A DNA stretch of 64,000 nucleotides from positions 61,115,228 through 61,179,227 of the forward strand of contig CM042145.1 of NCBI GenBank assembly GCA_023376005.1, read 5' to 3'. The translations under genes were made by a program, and so were the position numbers. Below the pieces are notes generated by a model that was given only the letters and a program-made list of their open reading frames with translations, searched no databases and was not told where the DNA came from. Positions 20,285 through 32,699 of this stretch are shown piece by piece; position 1 is the first letter of the stretch, and each line of letters opens with the position of its first letter. Source of the stretch: Doryteuthis pealeii. Taxonomy: Eukaryota > Mollusca > Cephalopoda > Myopsida > Loliginidae.

Positions 20285-21897
20285 TCTCTCTCTCTCTCCC
20301 TCTCCTTATACAATGTCACAAGCCGTGTAAGAGAAGTCCCTTTTCTCTTTCATTTTCTCTCTTCCTTTTTTCACTCTTTCTTTCTCTCACTTTCCACTCT
20401 TTCCTTCTCTCTCTCCTTTTTTCCAATCTTTCTTTCTCTTCTCCTTTTTTCCACTCTGTCTTTCTCTCTCTCCTTTTCCACCTGTCTTTCTCTCTCCTTT
20501 TTTCCACTCTGTCTTTCTCTCTCCTTTTTTCCATCTCTCTCTCTCTTTTTTCCACTTCTCTTTCTCTCTCCTTTTTTCCACTCTGTCTTTCTCTCTCCTT
20601 TTCCACTCTCTCTCTTCTCCTTTTTTCCACTCTTCTCTCCTTTTTTTCACTCTTTCTCTTTTTTTTTCCACTCTTTTCTTTTTTTTCACTCTTTCTCTCT
20701 CTCTCTCTCCTTTTTTCACTCTTTTCTCTCTCTCTCTCTCCTTTTTTCCACTCTTTTCTCCTCTCTTCTCCTTTTTTTCTTCTTTCTCTCTCTCCTTTTT
20801 TTTCTCTTTCTCTCTCTCCTTTTTTTTCCACTCTTTCTCTCTCTTCTCCCTCATCTCTCTCTCGCTTTTTTTTCCACTCTTTCTCTCTCTCCTTTTTTCC
20901 ACTCTTTCTCTCTCTCCTTTTTTTCCACTCTCTCTCTCTCTCTCCTTTTTTTCCACTCTTTCTCTCTCTCTCCTTTTTTCCATCTCTCTCTCCTTTTTTT
21001 CCACTTTCTTTCTCTCTCTCTCTCCTTTTTTTCTCTCTTTTCTCTCTCTCCTTTTTTCCACTCTCTTTCTCTCTCTCTCCTTTTTTTCACTCTTTTCTCT
21101 CTCTCCTTTTTTTCTCTCTCTCTCTCTCTCTTTCCACTCTCTTCTCTCTCTCTCTCCTTTTTTTCCACTCTCTTCTCTCTCTCTCTCTCTTTCACTCTCT
21201 CTCTCTCTCTCTCTCTCTTTTTTTCCACTCTTTTTCCACTCTTTCTCTCTCTCTCTCCTTTTTTTCCACTCTTTCTCTCTCTCTCTCTCCTTTTTTTCCA
21301 CTCTTTCTCTCTCTCTCTCTCCTTTTTTTTCCACTCTCTTCTCTCTCTCTCTCTCCTTTTTTTTCCACTCTTTTTCTCTCTCTCTCTCCTTTTTTTTTCT
21401 CTCTCTCTTTTTCTACTTTTTCTCTCTCTCCTTTTTTTTTCTCTTTTCTCTTCTCTTTCTCTCATCTCTCTCTTTTTTTCCTCTTCTCTCTTCTCCTTTT
21501 TTTTTCCACTCTCTCTCTCTCTCTCTCTCTCTCCTTTTTTCCACTTTTTTCTCTCTCTTTTTTTCCACTCTTTTTCTCTCTCTCCTTTTTTCCACTCTTC
21601 TCTCTCTCTCCTTTTTTCCACTCTTTCTCTTCTCTCTCTCCTTTTTTCCACTCTTCTCTCTCTCTCTTTTTCCACTCTCTTTCTCTCTCTCCTTTTTTCC
21701 ACTCTTTCTCTCTCTCCTTTTTTCCTCTTTCTCTCTCTTCTCTTTTTTCCACTCTTTCTCTCTCTCTCTCCTCTTTTCTCTCTCCTCTTCTCTCCTCTCT
21801 CTCTTCTTTCTTTCTCTTTCTCCTCTCTCTCTCCTTTTTTTTCTTCTCTCTCTCCTCTCTCTTTTTTCCACTCTCTCTTTCTTTGCTTCATCTCTCA
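20285..21897. repeat. Polypyrimidine (CT-rich) minisatellite, about 1.6 kb
   Basis: Nearly pure C/T on the plus strand. Variable units of about 25-30 bases are built around CTTTTTTCCACTC and CTCTCTCTC. It creates a 548-codon plus-strand frame and several minus-strand Lys/Glu/Arg frames; these are artefacts of a missing-stop composition. Confidence 0.95.
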
Positions 21898-22229
21898 TCT
21901 TATCTAATGCTTCATCTTAAAAGATGCACCTTGATAGTTGTAACTTTTCTCTGGGCTAAAAGTTGTTGACTTGTAAGATATCACCGTTTCTTGGTAGAAG
22001 TATTGATGTATTGTGCAGTAAAAAAAAGACAAGAAAAATTAAAGAAATAATTGTTCCCTACGGAATTGTGAATCTCAACGTAGCTCCATGCATCAGAAAT
22101 GTTTCTTCCACAGATTTTTGGTTTAGACAAGCTAAACCATTTAAGATTTACTTCCAGATTTAAATCGGAGTCTTACTAATTGAATTGTCTCCAATAAAAA
22201 AAGACAGTGAAGAATCTTATCACAATAAG
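21898..22229. other. No gene recognised between two arrays
   Basis: About 330 bp of ordinary AT-rich sequence separating the two pyrimidine arrays. Confidence 0.4.
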
Positions 22230-23990
22230 TAGCAGTTATGTCTTTCTGTCTATCTACACCCTCCCTCTTTCTTCTATCATACAATGTAAACCTCAAACTC
22301 CCTCTATATACCTATCTCTATATCTCTCCCTCTACCTCTTATTACTATATACCTATCTCTATATCTCTCCATCAACCTCTCTTTCTCACTACTATATACC
22401 TATCTCTATATCTCTCCCTCAACCTCTCTTTCTCACTACTATATACCTCTATAATCTCCTCCTCACCTTCTTTCTCTACTATCTCTATCTCTCCTCAAAC
22501 TCTCTTTCCTCCTACTATATATATCTCTATATCTCTCTCCTCAACCTCTCTTTCTCACTACTATATACCTATCTCTATATCTCTCCTCAACCTCTTCTTT
22601 CTCACTACTATATACCTATCTCTATATCTCTCCCTCAACCTCCTTTCTCACTCTACCTATCTCTATATCTCCCTCAACTCTCTTCTCACTCTACCTATCT
22701 CTCTCTCCCTCAACCTCTCTTTCTCACTACTATATACCTATCTCTATATCTCTCCTCAACCTCTCTTTCTCATACTATATACCTATTCTTATTCTCTCCC
22801 TCAACCTCTCTTTCTCACTACTAATACTATCTCTATATCTCTCCTCAACCTCTCTTTCTCACTACTATATGCCTATCTCTATATCTCTCCCTCAACCTCT
22901 CTTTTCTCACTATATATGCCTATCTCTATTCTCCTCAACCTCTCTTTCTCACTACTATATGCTATATCTCTCCCTCAACCTCTCTTTTCACTCTATAATC
23001 TCTCCCTCAACCTCTCTTTCTCACAACTATATACCTATTCTCTATATCTCTCCTCAACTCTCTTTTCTCACTACTATATACCTATCTCTATATCTCTCCC
23101 AAACCACTTCTCTCACTACTATATACCTATCTCTATATCTCTCCACAACCACTCTCTCACTATATACTATATCTCTCGCACATTCTCTCACTACTATATA
23201 CCTATTCTCTCTCCCTCATACTACTTATACCTATCTCTCTCCCTCATTCTCACTACTATATACCTATCTCTCTCCTATCTCTACTACTATCTCTCCCTCA
23301 TTCTCACTACTACTCAACTCTATACCTATCTCTCTCCCTATATACCTATCTCTCCCTCATCTCACTACTATATACTATCTACTATACCTATCTCTCCCTC
23401 ATTCTCTACTATACTATCTCTCTCTATATATCCTATCTCTCTCCTCTCTCCCTACATTTACTATTACTATATACCTATCTCTCTCCCTCATTCTCATTAC
23501 TATATACCTATCTCTCTCCCTCATTCTCATTACTATATCCTATCTCTCTCCCTCATTCTCATTACTATATACCTATCTCTCTCCTCATTCTCATTACTAT
23601 ATACCTATCTCTCTCCCTCATTCTCATTACTATATCTATCTCTCCTCATTCTCATTACTATATACCTATCTCTCTCCCTCATTCTCATTACTATATACCT
23701 ATCTCGTATCTCTCTCCTCATTCTCATTACTATATACCTATCTCTCCCTCATTCTCACTACTATATACCTATCTCCCTCCCTCAGTCTCACTACTATATA
23801 CCTACCTCTCTCCCTTATTCTCACTACTATATACCTACCTCTCTCCCTTATTCTCACTACTATATACCTATCTCTATATCTGTCCCTCAATCTCTCTCTT
23901 TCTCACTACTATATACCTATCTCTATATCTCTCAACATACCTCTGAATATCTACCCAAATATGTCTCACTCAACCTCTCTCGATATCTAT
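22230..23990. repeat. CT/TA minisatellite, about 1.75 kb, two unit classes
   Basis: The first part uses a unit of about 47 bp (CACTACTATATACCTATCTC, TATATCTCTCCCTCAACC, TCTCTT). The part after about 23200 uses a shorter unit of about 33 bp (CATTACTATATACCTATCTC, TCTCCCTCATTCT) lacking the TATATCTC module. Open frames of up to 599 codons are repeat artefacts. Confidence 0.95.
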
Positions 23991-24231
23991 ATTTTTTAAA
24001 ACTTACCAGACCGTTTCTTACACATGTTTACAACTAATGCCTCATTATCATAAAATTCTTTTTCTTTTTTGCTTTCGCTGCACTTACCTCAATTTAAAAA
24101 AATGTTGAATATGCAGTTTACTTTCAGTTATGTGTTCTATTCAAATAAAGTAATCTTAGAATAAACAGAATAAGCAGTGAATATGCGAAAAAATATATAA
24201 GATGTGTGTCTAATATTGGTCTGTCGGTGGG
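23991..24231. other. No gene recognised
   Basis: AT-rich; nothing identified. Confidence 0.4.
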
Positions 24232-24425
24232 ATTTAGAATACGGTGATTGTCCTCTGAAGAAGAGTACCCCACAAAAAAGTGGTTGTTTTGGGTACGTCA
24301 TTAAACTGCATCTAGTTGTAAAACTCCAGTTCTAGAAGTGTGGAGTATCTTTTCATTGCTTTTACTCCCAGGTTCACTCTGACCCGGAGTGGTAATAGTT
24401 CCATTAATGGGTCAAATAGATATGT
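24232..24425 (+). mobile_element. Element A fragment (alternative 5' end)
   Basis: It starts TTTAGAATACGGTGATTGTC, a start also seen at 34607, and continues with CATTAAACTGCATC, TTTACTCCCAGGTTCACTC and GACCCGGAGTGGTAATAG. Truncated at the 3' end. Confidence 0.55.
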
Positions 24426-24527
24426 TTGCAAATGTGTGTATTACATAGAAATACTACATATCATATAGCTGTAAGTTAATTGTATTAAGAATAGTTACTT
24501 GAGGCAATAATTGTTTACAAAATATTA

Positions 24528-24902
24528 TTGGTTTGGTTTGTTTTACGGCATATCAACCTCAGTGGGTCATTTAATGCCGATAAAGTTTTGAAATAAATCA
24601 ATTCTTAATGGATAATACATTTTTTTTTATTAATGCATTTTTCTATTTAACCCATAGATGGGACCCTAACAGGTAATACCACTCCGGGTCAGAGTGGACC
24701 AGGGAGCAATGGTGATAAAGGGGTGCTCCACATTCCCCAAACCTCCAAAACTGGAACCTCACCACCAGATAGAGTTTAACGTCATTCCCAGGACATGTAG
24801 ACCCGCGGCCACCGCCTTCTAGCACCCATATGATAAAAGGGTTTGGGGCTTGTCATAAGGGCAATAGGGTTGGGAAAATCATATAGGTGCTAGGGCTTGA
24901 CG
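24528..24902 (-). mobile_element. Element A, 3' half (A1 tail)
   Basis: Plus strand: GGCATATCAACCTCAGTGGG, TCATTTAATGCCGATAAAG, GGGACCCTAACAGGTAATACC, CATTCCCAGGACATG, GGGCAATAGGGTTGGG. The 60-codon frame inside is incidental. Confidence 0.75.
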
Positions 24903-26070
24903 AAAATATTACTATCAGTTAGTTGAAACCATCAGTGTGCAGATCAATTATTATTAAATGAAAATAATTAAAACCTGTAGGAAAAAATTACCTACCTCGG
25001 AGCTCAATAGAAAAGATATTGCTGCCTAAACAATTTGATTTAAGAAAACGCGATCTCGAAGCCAGAAGAATTGTGGAGAATGTATTTGCACTTATGCACA
25101 TATTTTTGAAATCGAGCTGTGCATTGAACACCAGGCATGACAGAGAAAAGGGTGAGACGCTTCAGAACGTGGCATTTTTTATTTATTAAATACAGCTGAG
25201 TTATTCTTGCAACCCGTGTGAAAATCAATTATTATTATTATTGTTATTGAAAGGAAATAATTACTTAAAACTAATATTGACTTGTTCTGAAGTAATTATA
25301 AGCTTATATGCAATTTGCTGAAGTTAACGGCATGTTTTTTTTTCTCTTTTTCTTTTTTTTCTGAAACGACTATGAAAGCGATTTTGAAATGTGTAGTATT
25401 CAAAACAATTCGTCTCTTTTTTATCTGCTTTGTTAAGAAAGAAAAAATACCGGAGATCTATTAGGTAGTCACAGAAGAAAGAGAAAAAAACGGCAGTTTC
25501 TCTGAACTCATTTGTTTTGTCATGGCTTCTCTGTTGGCTAAACAAAGTTACAAGTGGATCAGACAAAATAAAATTAGTCTAAAAAGGCTGATGCCGAGTT
25601 TAAAACCAAATTTACCGACATTTGATCTCATTGCCACATACGTGTGCCAGTAAATACTTACCTGTGTGAGGATCTGAATATAAATATAAGATTCTGGTTC
25701 TATGTAAATTCTAAAGAGAATAGTCGGACTTTTTTTTTTCATTATTATTGCTTTTTTTTTTTTTTGTCTGACGAAATCGGTACATTTAGTTTCTAAGAAG
25801 CCAAAGTCAGTTACTATTTTTGTTAAGGTAAGGAAAAGACAAAAAAAGATTCGATGTATTATTTTAACTACGAAAAGACCAAAAGCTTTTAAGCGAGGCG
25901 GTACGTGTCGGGTCATTAGATTTATTTGCAAAAGAGGTGAATAAAAGAAGCCATCTTTTATCAAAGAATATGTTAGATTTGTTTTTCTCTTGCAATTTTT
26001 AGGACTCTCAGGAATTTGAAAAGAATGCGTTCAGAATATCAACATCTTCATAGATTCTCTTAATTTACAG
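24903..26070. other. No gene recognised, about 1.2 kb
   Basis: AT-rich unique-looking sequence with T-rich runs at 25330-25350 and 25730-25765. Minus-strand frames at 25040-25228, 25324-25566 and 25548-25964 lack known domains and look non-coding (many Phe/Lys from T/A runs). Confidence 0.4.
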
Positions 26071-26074
26071 TTTT

Positions 26075-26470
26075 GGTTGGTTGAGTTTTACGGCATGTCA
26101 ACTTAATGGGTTATTTTATGCCCAAGACCTTTTTGTTTTGTTCATTCTTGGGTATTCAATTTTTTAAGCACATTTTAAACTCATTTTTTATTTAACCCAT
26201 AAATGGGACCCTACCAGGTACTATCTATTCGGGTCAGAGTGGACCTGGGAGTAATCAGATAGGGTTTAACGTCATACTCAGGACACACAGATCCTCAGCC
26301 ACCGCCTTCTAGCAAATATATGATAAAAAGAGTTGGGACTTGGCATAAGGGCAATAGGGTTGGGACAACCATCTAGGTGCTAGGTTTTGATCTGACCAGC
26401 CGTTTGATCAGATGGGACCTCTCCGACCGCCCGTCTATCCTAAGTAAGGGCTAAAGTGAAGTGTTGAATA
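26075..26470 (-). mobile_element. Element A, 3' two thirds
   Basis: Plus strand tail GGCATGTCAACTTAATGGG and TTATTTTATGCCCAAG, then CATAAATGGGACCCTACC, GGACACACAGATCC, GGGCAATAGGGTTGGGAC, CCAGCCGTTTGATCAG, GACCGCCCGTCTATCC. The 5' domain is lost. Confidence 0.7.
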
Positions 26471-27458
26471 CCGTGTATACAGTTCATTTGTGTACATTGC
26501 ACACTCTCAATTTCAGATATTTTCAGTCTCTGATTGTTTCTGGACAAAATCTTAGAAAGGTTTTTCAAATTTTGTTCTAGAAATTCATCATTCACAACGA
26601 CAAAGTAGAATTAAATACCTTGTGTTGATTACAATTCAATTTGTTTTGTCTTTGGTTTTGGTGAAGTGTATACTTTTCTTACTTTTAACTACAGTAGACA
26701 ACTATGTATACAGCATTTGTGTATAATGTTTGATTTTGAGACAATTCAAATGAGAATTAGTCAAGTAATTGGATTATGAAATTATTGTTTTCTTAAACAC
26801 GTTATATATAATAGAGATGCGACAGATTTTTCCGCTTTCTCTAACCCCCCCCCCTTAAAATAAGCCCTAATTCAGAACAATATTCCAGAGAATGATATTA
26901 TTCTTGATTGAATTGTTAATGAGGTTTTTTTTCCCATAAAAGAATCTGTTAATGGTAAATAAATGTAGATCGTTTTTCGAAATTTCTGTCTATTTGGAAA
27001 TTTCGTAAATTTTTACTTCGTAATGTCGTTTTCAATTATAGGAAGAATAAGACATCCCCCCCACCAAAAATAAGCCCTAGTGTTATATTTCGGAGTGGAA
27101 ATTAATATAAGCCCTGTCTTATTTTCGGGGAAACACGGTAGTTAGGGAGACGACAGATTTTTCACTGTCTGTAGTTCACAAGATGGCACCGTTAAAACTG
27201 ATTTTCCTCTCTAATGCATTTTTCTATTATCTAATCATCTAAAAAGAAATTTAAGAGAACATTATCTTAGACTTTAACCCTTTGTAATTCTTTCGAGGGC
27301 ATGTCGCTAATTAAATCAACTGTCCCTTTCTCTTTCCATAAAGATTGCTTTAAGACAGACAGACGAATATTTCAGCATATGCTTGATATACAAGATTGGG
27401 GGAATATAATTTGTCTGGCCAGAGAATAAAAATTCAGAGTGAGATAGAATAATTCATA
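26471..27458. other. No gene recognised, about 1 kb
   Basis: Contains two similar short stretches around AATAAGCCCTA (near 26850 and 27065) beside C-runs; similar text occurs near 43740 and 44100. No family resolved. Confidence 0.35.
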
Positions 27459-27890
27459 CTAGCAGAATGTGGATATACTACACTATGATAATTTAATCAT
27501 TACAACATTTAATATGTTTACTTAAGAGTTATTGGGTTTGTTCAATATGTAAAATCTATAATAATCTTGATTTAACTCTCGATAGAAAGACAGCATTACC
27601 ACTTCCACGCGCTCCTCTCCATCTTTCCCCTATTGTCTTTCTTTCGTTCTTATATTTTTCTGTGTAGTATGTCCTATTTCTTCCCTTTCCTTCTTATAAA
27701 AACGGAATTATCTATTATTTAGCTGAGATGACGACACTCATAAAAATAAGAATTCGATGAATAAGCGGCACCAGATAATCAGAATTTAGATTTTTGCGTA
27801 TCAACTTCGATTTCAACGGTCTCATTTTTAACCATAGTGTGTTGCAAGATAACGGTCGAAGATTAAGGAACAAGAGTATTAATATATAGA
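27459..27890 (-). mobile_element. Helitron-like family G, complete ends
   Basis: Minus strand starts TCTATATATTAATACTC (27890 down) and ends in CTAG at 27459-27462 next to T. Conserved blocks include TATTTAGCTGAGATGACG and ATTACAACATTTAATATG on the plus strand. About 432 bp, non-coding. Confidence 0.7.
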
Positions 27891-28609
27891 TTTACCGCTC
27901 CATAATACTTTTAGAGGATTTCCCCAATTAGATCAACTGTCTCTTTCTCTTGCCATAAAATTGTTTTAGGCAAACAGACTAGCATTTCAACATATGCTTC
28001 ATATACAAGATTGAGGGGAGATATAATCCGTCTAGCCAGTGAAATAAAAATGGCGAGATAGAATAATTTATATTTACTCTTTTAATGTGGACATATTGAG
28101 ACAAAGACACGACCGTGGGAATCGCCTTTGGAGAGAATTGTTTGGAAATTTTCTTTGGAATAATCGGAGAGAGTAGAGTCTTTGGAATAATGGTCTCGTC
28201 TTGTATTCCACACATGAAGTGAACACTGCACTGCTGGCTAAGCAGATTCTTTGATGTGTTTGCAAGGCAGAATACTGATCAGACGTGAACTGTCAACCCA
28301 GGACGATGCTCTACAGACCGAGAGTTACTAGTATTTGCTATCCGCTGGGTTTTCGTTCGACCGGCTGATCAGATGAATGATATAGAACAAAAGAAAGGAA
28401 CCAAAAGATTATACACACACACACAAATATATATATTAGTATGTGTGTAACTGTGCACATACATGTGATCTAGGCGTACATACAATATACGTATATGTAT
28501 GTATGAATATATGATAGTGGGCTGTATATACATATTAGTGTGTGTGGCTGTATACATACATGTGATATAGATGTACATACAATATATAACGTACATCTAA
28601 GTAAAGTCG
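27891..28609. other. No gene recognised; CA/TA-rich at 28410-28590
   Basis: 28410-28590 is rich in CATACA/GTATGT steps and gives a YIY-type minus frame. Frames at 27979-28265 have no known domain. Confidence 0.4.
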
Positions 28610-28845
28610 TCGGGGCGGCCTATTATCGGTGTCAGCCAGACAGCGAAGGAGTCTATCCCCTTTTCAATAGCGCTAGACCAAGGAGATTATTTTAGCGTCT
28701 GAGGTGGAGCGCCACACCTACAGCTCCTTACTTTACCGCACAGATCCCTGTGCTACTCATACGCTGAGTTGGCGAGAGCCAGTATCCAGCTAGGAACCTT
28801 GGATTCCCAGCCGAACGCTCTACCGACTGAGCTAAACGGGCCCTG
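28610..28845 (-). mobile_element. SINE family D (tRNA-derived)
   Basis: The complement of the right end reads GTTTAGCTCAGTCGGTAGAG (a consensus box A: TAGCTCAGTCGG), with a box B-like region downstream that is damaged here. The body has GAGCGCCACACCTAC, CCTTACTTTACCGCACAG and TATCCCCTTTTCAATAGCGC on the plus strand. The 3' end is AAGTCGTCGGGGCGGCC. About 235 bp. tRNA-derived SINEs are described from cephalopods; I cannot assign a named family. Confidence 0.8.
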
Positions 28846-28916
28846 TAAATATATATATGATAATGGGCTAAATATGTGTGTGTGATGGGGGGTGCATGGT
28901 AGTGGGATATATATTG

Positions 28917-28992
28917 TTTGTTTATTGATTTTAACGGCATATCAACCCGTGCGGGTTTATGTCATGCCTACCGGTTATGATGTAATACATAT

Positions 28993-29033
<41 letters not shown>

Positions 29034-29265
29034 TTTTAGTAATTGGTTTTAACAATGTGTTAGCATTATTGTGGATTATGTTGTATGGTATTGGTTTGTT
29101 TCATGTCTATATTCTATGGTATATTTTTGTTTCCCTCAAAAAGGAGAGAATATCCTCCATGTTGACATTTTCAAACAGATCCTTCATATTGTTTGCTTTA
29201 AAATAATGAGCAAAAAACCTGCATTCCATGAATAAGTGTTTGACATGTTCCACATTGTTAGTTTT
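28917..29265 (-). mobile_element. LINE 3' end with intact C-terminal codons
   Basis: Minus strand translates as VEHVKHLFMEC, then a run with NNMKDLFENVNMEDILSFLRE and ends KIYHRI before a stop near 29110. It is clearly the same family as 11718-12092. The roughly 190-bp 3' UTR includes a (TA)n tract (28998-29032) and ends CCCGCACGGGTTGATATGCC, GTTAAAATC. Only about 45 codons remain, so it is inactive. Confidence 0.75.
28998..29032. repeat. (TA)n microsatellite in the LINE 3' UTR
   Basis: Pure TA run replacing the TGTATTTATATTTATAC of the sister copy at 16350. Confidence 0.95.
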
Positions 29266-29350
29266 GTTTGATTAATGCATAATCGGGACACAATGACTTG
29301 TTGGGATATATATGTGTGTGTTTCTATGTATGCATGATAATAGGATGGAT

Positions 29351-29381
<31 letters not shown>

Positions 29382-29513
29382 ACTCCTCTGCATAATTAGG
29401 ATGTGAGTCAATGTCATTTTCTTAAGCGAAGTTTAACAGGTTTGAATTCAGGGTGTTTCTTCTCCTAGACTGGTTGCCTAATCAAGGTTAAAGAGCCCAG
29501 TAAGCTATCTCTC
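29351..29513 (-). mobile_element. SINE family B, 3' half, with (TA)n tail
   Basis: A TA run (29351-29380) precedes ACTCCTCTGCATAATTAGG, CTTAAGCGAAGTTTAACAGG and CCTAGACTGGTTGCCTAATC on the plus strand. The tRNA head is missing. Confidence 0.65.
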
Positions 29514-30300
29514 TCTATATATATATACGTTTCTAAGTCAACAAATAGCCAAGTGATAGATAATATATTTCAAACATCCATTATTTATTTTAATCTATTT
29601 TATTAATGCACTTAATTCAGTAGAGAATAGCATCGATCGAACAATATAAAGCGAACATTTCAAATTAAGATTTAGTTATTGTGTCAGGTTACAGACCTAT
29701 TAGTTCCATCACACACACACATGTATATGTTCATCATAATAAATGAATAAAGGAAATATACCAAGAGAAAAAGACGACACATGTAAAAGATTAAATGTTA
29801 ATATGAAAGAAAGTTGATGTACGAAAAAGAATAGACGGAAGAATAGGAAAGAATAACGATGAATGAAAACGAATAATCATAAAGTGTTTAACAAGAAAGG
29901 GATTAAACAGAAACGAGGGAAAGTGAAAGGTAAATGAAATAGTGATGTATCAAAAGAAGGAAAATAGGAAGGAAATGAGGACAGAAGGAAAGAAAACAAA
30001 GGAAAAACTGAGACAAATTAGACAAGAGGTGGAAGACTGACAACTAAATGTGATTTGTGATTTTAAAAGAGAATGAAGAAAGAAAGAAAATGAAGTTATA
30101 TAAAAGCAAAGAAAAAGAAAGAGTTGTAAAACCCAAAAGAAAATACCTAATATGAAATGCCACAAAAATGTTTCGAAATCAATTTATGATTTTCTTTATC
30201 CAACGAAATTATTTGGTTTTGAAAAAGTGATTTAAAAAGAAAGAAATGAAAGCAAGGGATAGATAGAATAGAGATGTACCAAAAGAAATGGGGGAAGGAA
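29514..30300. other. No gene recognised; A-rich
   Basis: A-rich and GAAA-rich on the plus strand. A segment near 30030-30150 is repeated in diverged form near 30840-30900 and 31060-31180 (GACTGACAACTAAATG, TTGTAAAACCCAAA, AATATGAAATGCCACAAAAA), suggesting ancient local duplication with units of roughly 0.3-0.8 kb. Confidence 0.45.
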
Positions 30301-30800
30301 GGAAAATGAAAGAAAAAAAGGGAAGAAAAACAAATTAGACAAGAGGTGGAATACTGACAACGAAATGGGATTTATGATTAAAAAATGAAAAAGTAAATAA
30401 ATGAAAGAAAAAGAAGAAAATGATGAAGAAGAAAAATAAATGAAAGAAAAAAATGAAGAAAATATATGAAAGAAAGAAAGAAAAATAATGAAAGAAAGAA
30501 TAATAGAAGAAATGAAAGAAAAATAAATAATGAAAGAAAGAAGAAAATGAAAGAAAAAAAAATAAATAATGAAAGAAGAAGAAGAAGAAAAAGAAAAAAT
30601 AAATAATGAAAGAAAGAAGAAAATGAAAGAAAAATAAATAATGAAAGAAAGAAGAAAATGAAAGAAAAATAAATAATGAAAGAAAGAAGAAAATGAAAGA
30701 AGAGAAGAAGAAAGAAGAAGAAAAAAATAATGAAAGAAAAACTAAGAAAATGATGAAAGAAGAAAAAAATAAATAATGAAAGAGGTTAAGAAAATAAAAA
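30301..30800. repeat. GAAA/AATGAAAG-rich simple repeat array
   Basis: Irregular repetition of AAATAAATAATGAAAGAAAG and AAGAAAATGAAAG units. It gives a Phe/Leu/Ser-rich 165-codon minus frame that is an artefact. Confidence 0.85.
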
Positions 30801-31820
30801 TAAAAATTAACAAATAAAGTTGTAAAATCCAAAGGAAATACCTAAAATGAAATGCCACAAAAAGAAACTGTCTCAAATCCAATTTATGATTTATTGAAGT
30901 CATTTGGTTTTGAGAAAGTGATTAAAAAGAAAGAAATGAAAGCAAATGATAGATAAAATAGTGATGTATTAATGGAATGAAGGTAGGAAGGAAAATGAAA
31001 GAAAAAAGGAAATTAGGACAAAAAGGAAAAAAAGAAAAACAAACAAATTAGAAAAGAGATGGAAGACTGACAACTAAATGTAATTTGTAATAAAAAGAAA
31101 TTAAAAAAAAAATAGAATGGAAGAAAAAGTTATGCAAAATTAAAGAAAACGAACAAATAATGTTGTAAAACCCAAAATGAAAAACCCAATATGAAAAGCC
31201 ATAAAAAAGAAAAAGAAAAAAAAACTGTCTCGAATTCAATTCATGATTTTCTTTGTCCAGGGAAATTATTTGGGTTTTTTAAGTTTTCAGGAAAAAGCGG
31301 ATCAGGTTGAAAATTGCAGAGGAACGAACGAACGGACTGACTGACTAAAAAAAGGAATTGGAGGAACGTAAAAAAAAAAAAAAAGAAGCCCAACAAAACG
31401 CATTGAATTTGAATGTGTGAATAAATTTCGCCGCTGAATGTGCAAGGAAGAAAGGAAGTGAAAAATACATTTAGAATTCGAATGGAAATGCAGCGTAATT
31501 GATGTGTGAATGTCTTTCGTTGCATTTACAATTGAATTAGATGCACATGACACTCTCAACTCAAACGGCCGATAAATATCAATTACGGATAATACAAGTA
31601 TTTGTAGATCCCAAATGCGCAGAGGTACGCACATATCACACAGGTGTATTGGTGTTAACGTACACAGACATAGTGTATCGCATTTTGAATGTCTATACCA
31701 TTGCCTGCAAATAGACCTTTCTCGGTATCGATTTACTATTCTCTTCATTTATCTATTTATATCTCCCCCGTGGAGGCGCAGGGTGTAATGGTTACCGTCA
31801 TAGAAATAGATTCAAGGAGA
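30801..31820. other. No gene recognised; contains duplicated A-rich segments
   Basis: Diverged repeats of the 29.9-30.4 kb sequence. Minus frames at 31241-31525 and 31302-31748 show no known domain. Confidence 0.4.
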
Positions 31821-31825
31821 GTTCA

Positions 31826-32145
31826 AACATATATGTGCTAGAAGGTGGTGGCTTAGGGTCTTTAGTGTCCAGGGTATGGCGTTAAAGTATCTGATAATGA
31901 GGTTCCAAATTTGGATCTCTGGGGAGCGTGGCATACCCCTTCATCACCATTACTCTCAAGTCCACTCCGACCCGGAGTGGTGGTATCTGTTAGGATCCCA
32001 TATATGGGTTAAATAGAAAAACATGAGTTTAGAAAAATGTGTTAACGATTGAGTTTTAAGAAATTGAGTACCCATCAAGAATTAATAAAACAAACTTGAT
32101 TTCGGCATAAAATTGCCCATTGGGTTAACATGCCGTAAATTCCAA
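31826..32145 (+). mobile_element. Element A, 3' half (A2 tail)
   Basis: GTGCTAGAAGGTGGTGGC, GTCCAGGGTATGGCGTTAAAG, CACCCCTTCATC-type block, GACCCGGAGTGGTGG, CCCATATATGGGTTAAATAG, then GGCATAAAATTGCCCATTGG, GTTAACATGCCGTAAA. Confidence 0.7.
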
Positions 32146-32179
32146 TCAACGAGTTCAAATCCTGGACGTCACTCATAAT

Positions 32180-32325
32180 AAATAAAAATCTGGTGGATAA
32201 GCAACACTAGATAATCAGGATCTATATTTTTGCATTCCATCTTGAATGATTTGGTTGGTCTGATTTTTGACCAGAGGGTGATGCACAATTGTACAATTAA
32301 AGAACAAGAGTGTTGATATATAGAT
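32180..32325 (-). mobile_element. Helitron-like family G, 5' end fragment
   Basis: Plus strand shows GGTGGATAAGCAACACTAG, ATTCCATCTTGAATGATTTGG and AACAAGAGTGTTGATATATA, GAT: the 5' third of the family on the minus strand. Confidence 0.55.
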
Positions 32326-32699
32326 TAAGATTATTATATAGAGATTATTTAATAGAGAAGCGTGTGTATTACGTCATATATTGAACATTTTAAAAAACAT
32401 TCAGTTAATAACTACCTGTGTCCGAAGATAGATTTATTGAACGACCATCTGTTAAAATAAATTCATTATTATATAATAATATATGTTATATATGTATGAA
32501 ATGTGTTAAAAAATATATGTTATATATATAAAAAATGTGTTGTATATTATAAAAAATATTAAAAATATATTAATTTTATTAATGTATATTGTTATTATTT
32601 TATAAATTATTAATATATTATTAATTAATATTATATTTATAATACTTAATTATTTCACATTATAAAATGTATATATTTCCCGTCTAATATAATAACTTA
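32326..32699. other. Extremely AT-rich stretch, no gene
   Basis: Between about 32440 and 32690 the sequence is almost only A and T with mixed ATATAA/TTAATA words, not a simple microsatellite. Confidence 0.6.

Noticed and set aside
20261..21907. 548-codon plus-strand frame and several minus-strand Lys/Glu/Arg frames
   Set aside because: Product of a C/T-only minisatellite with no stop codons; Ser/Leu/Phe or Lys/Glu/Arg monotony, no domains.
22238..24037. 599-codon frame and overlapping 376-codon frame
   Set aside because: Translation of the CT/TA minisatellite; frame changes track unit variants.
28610..28845. Functional tRNA gene
   Set aside because: Box A and B fit, but anticodon and acceptor stems do not pair and the sequence continues into a SINE body.
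29184..29417. 77-codon minus frame as a protein
   Set aside because: Out of frame with the LINE C-terminus, and passes through a TA tract.
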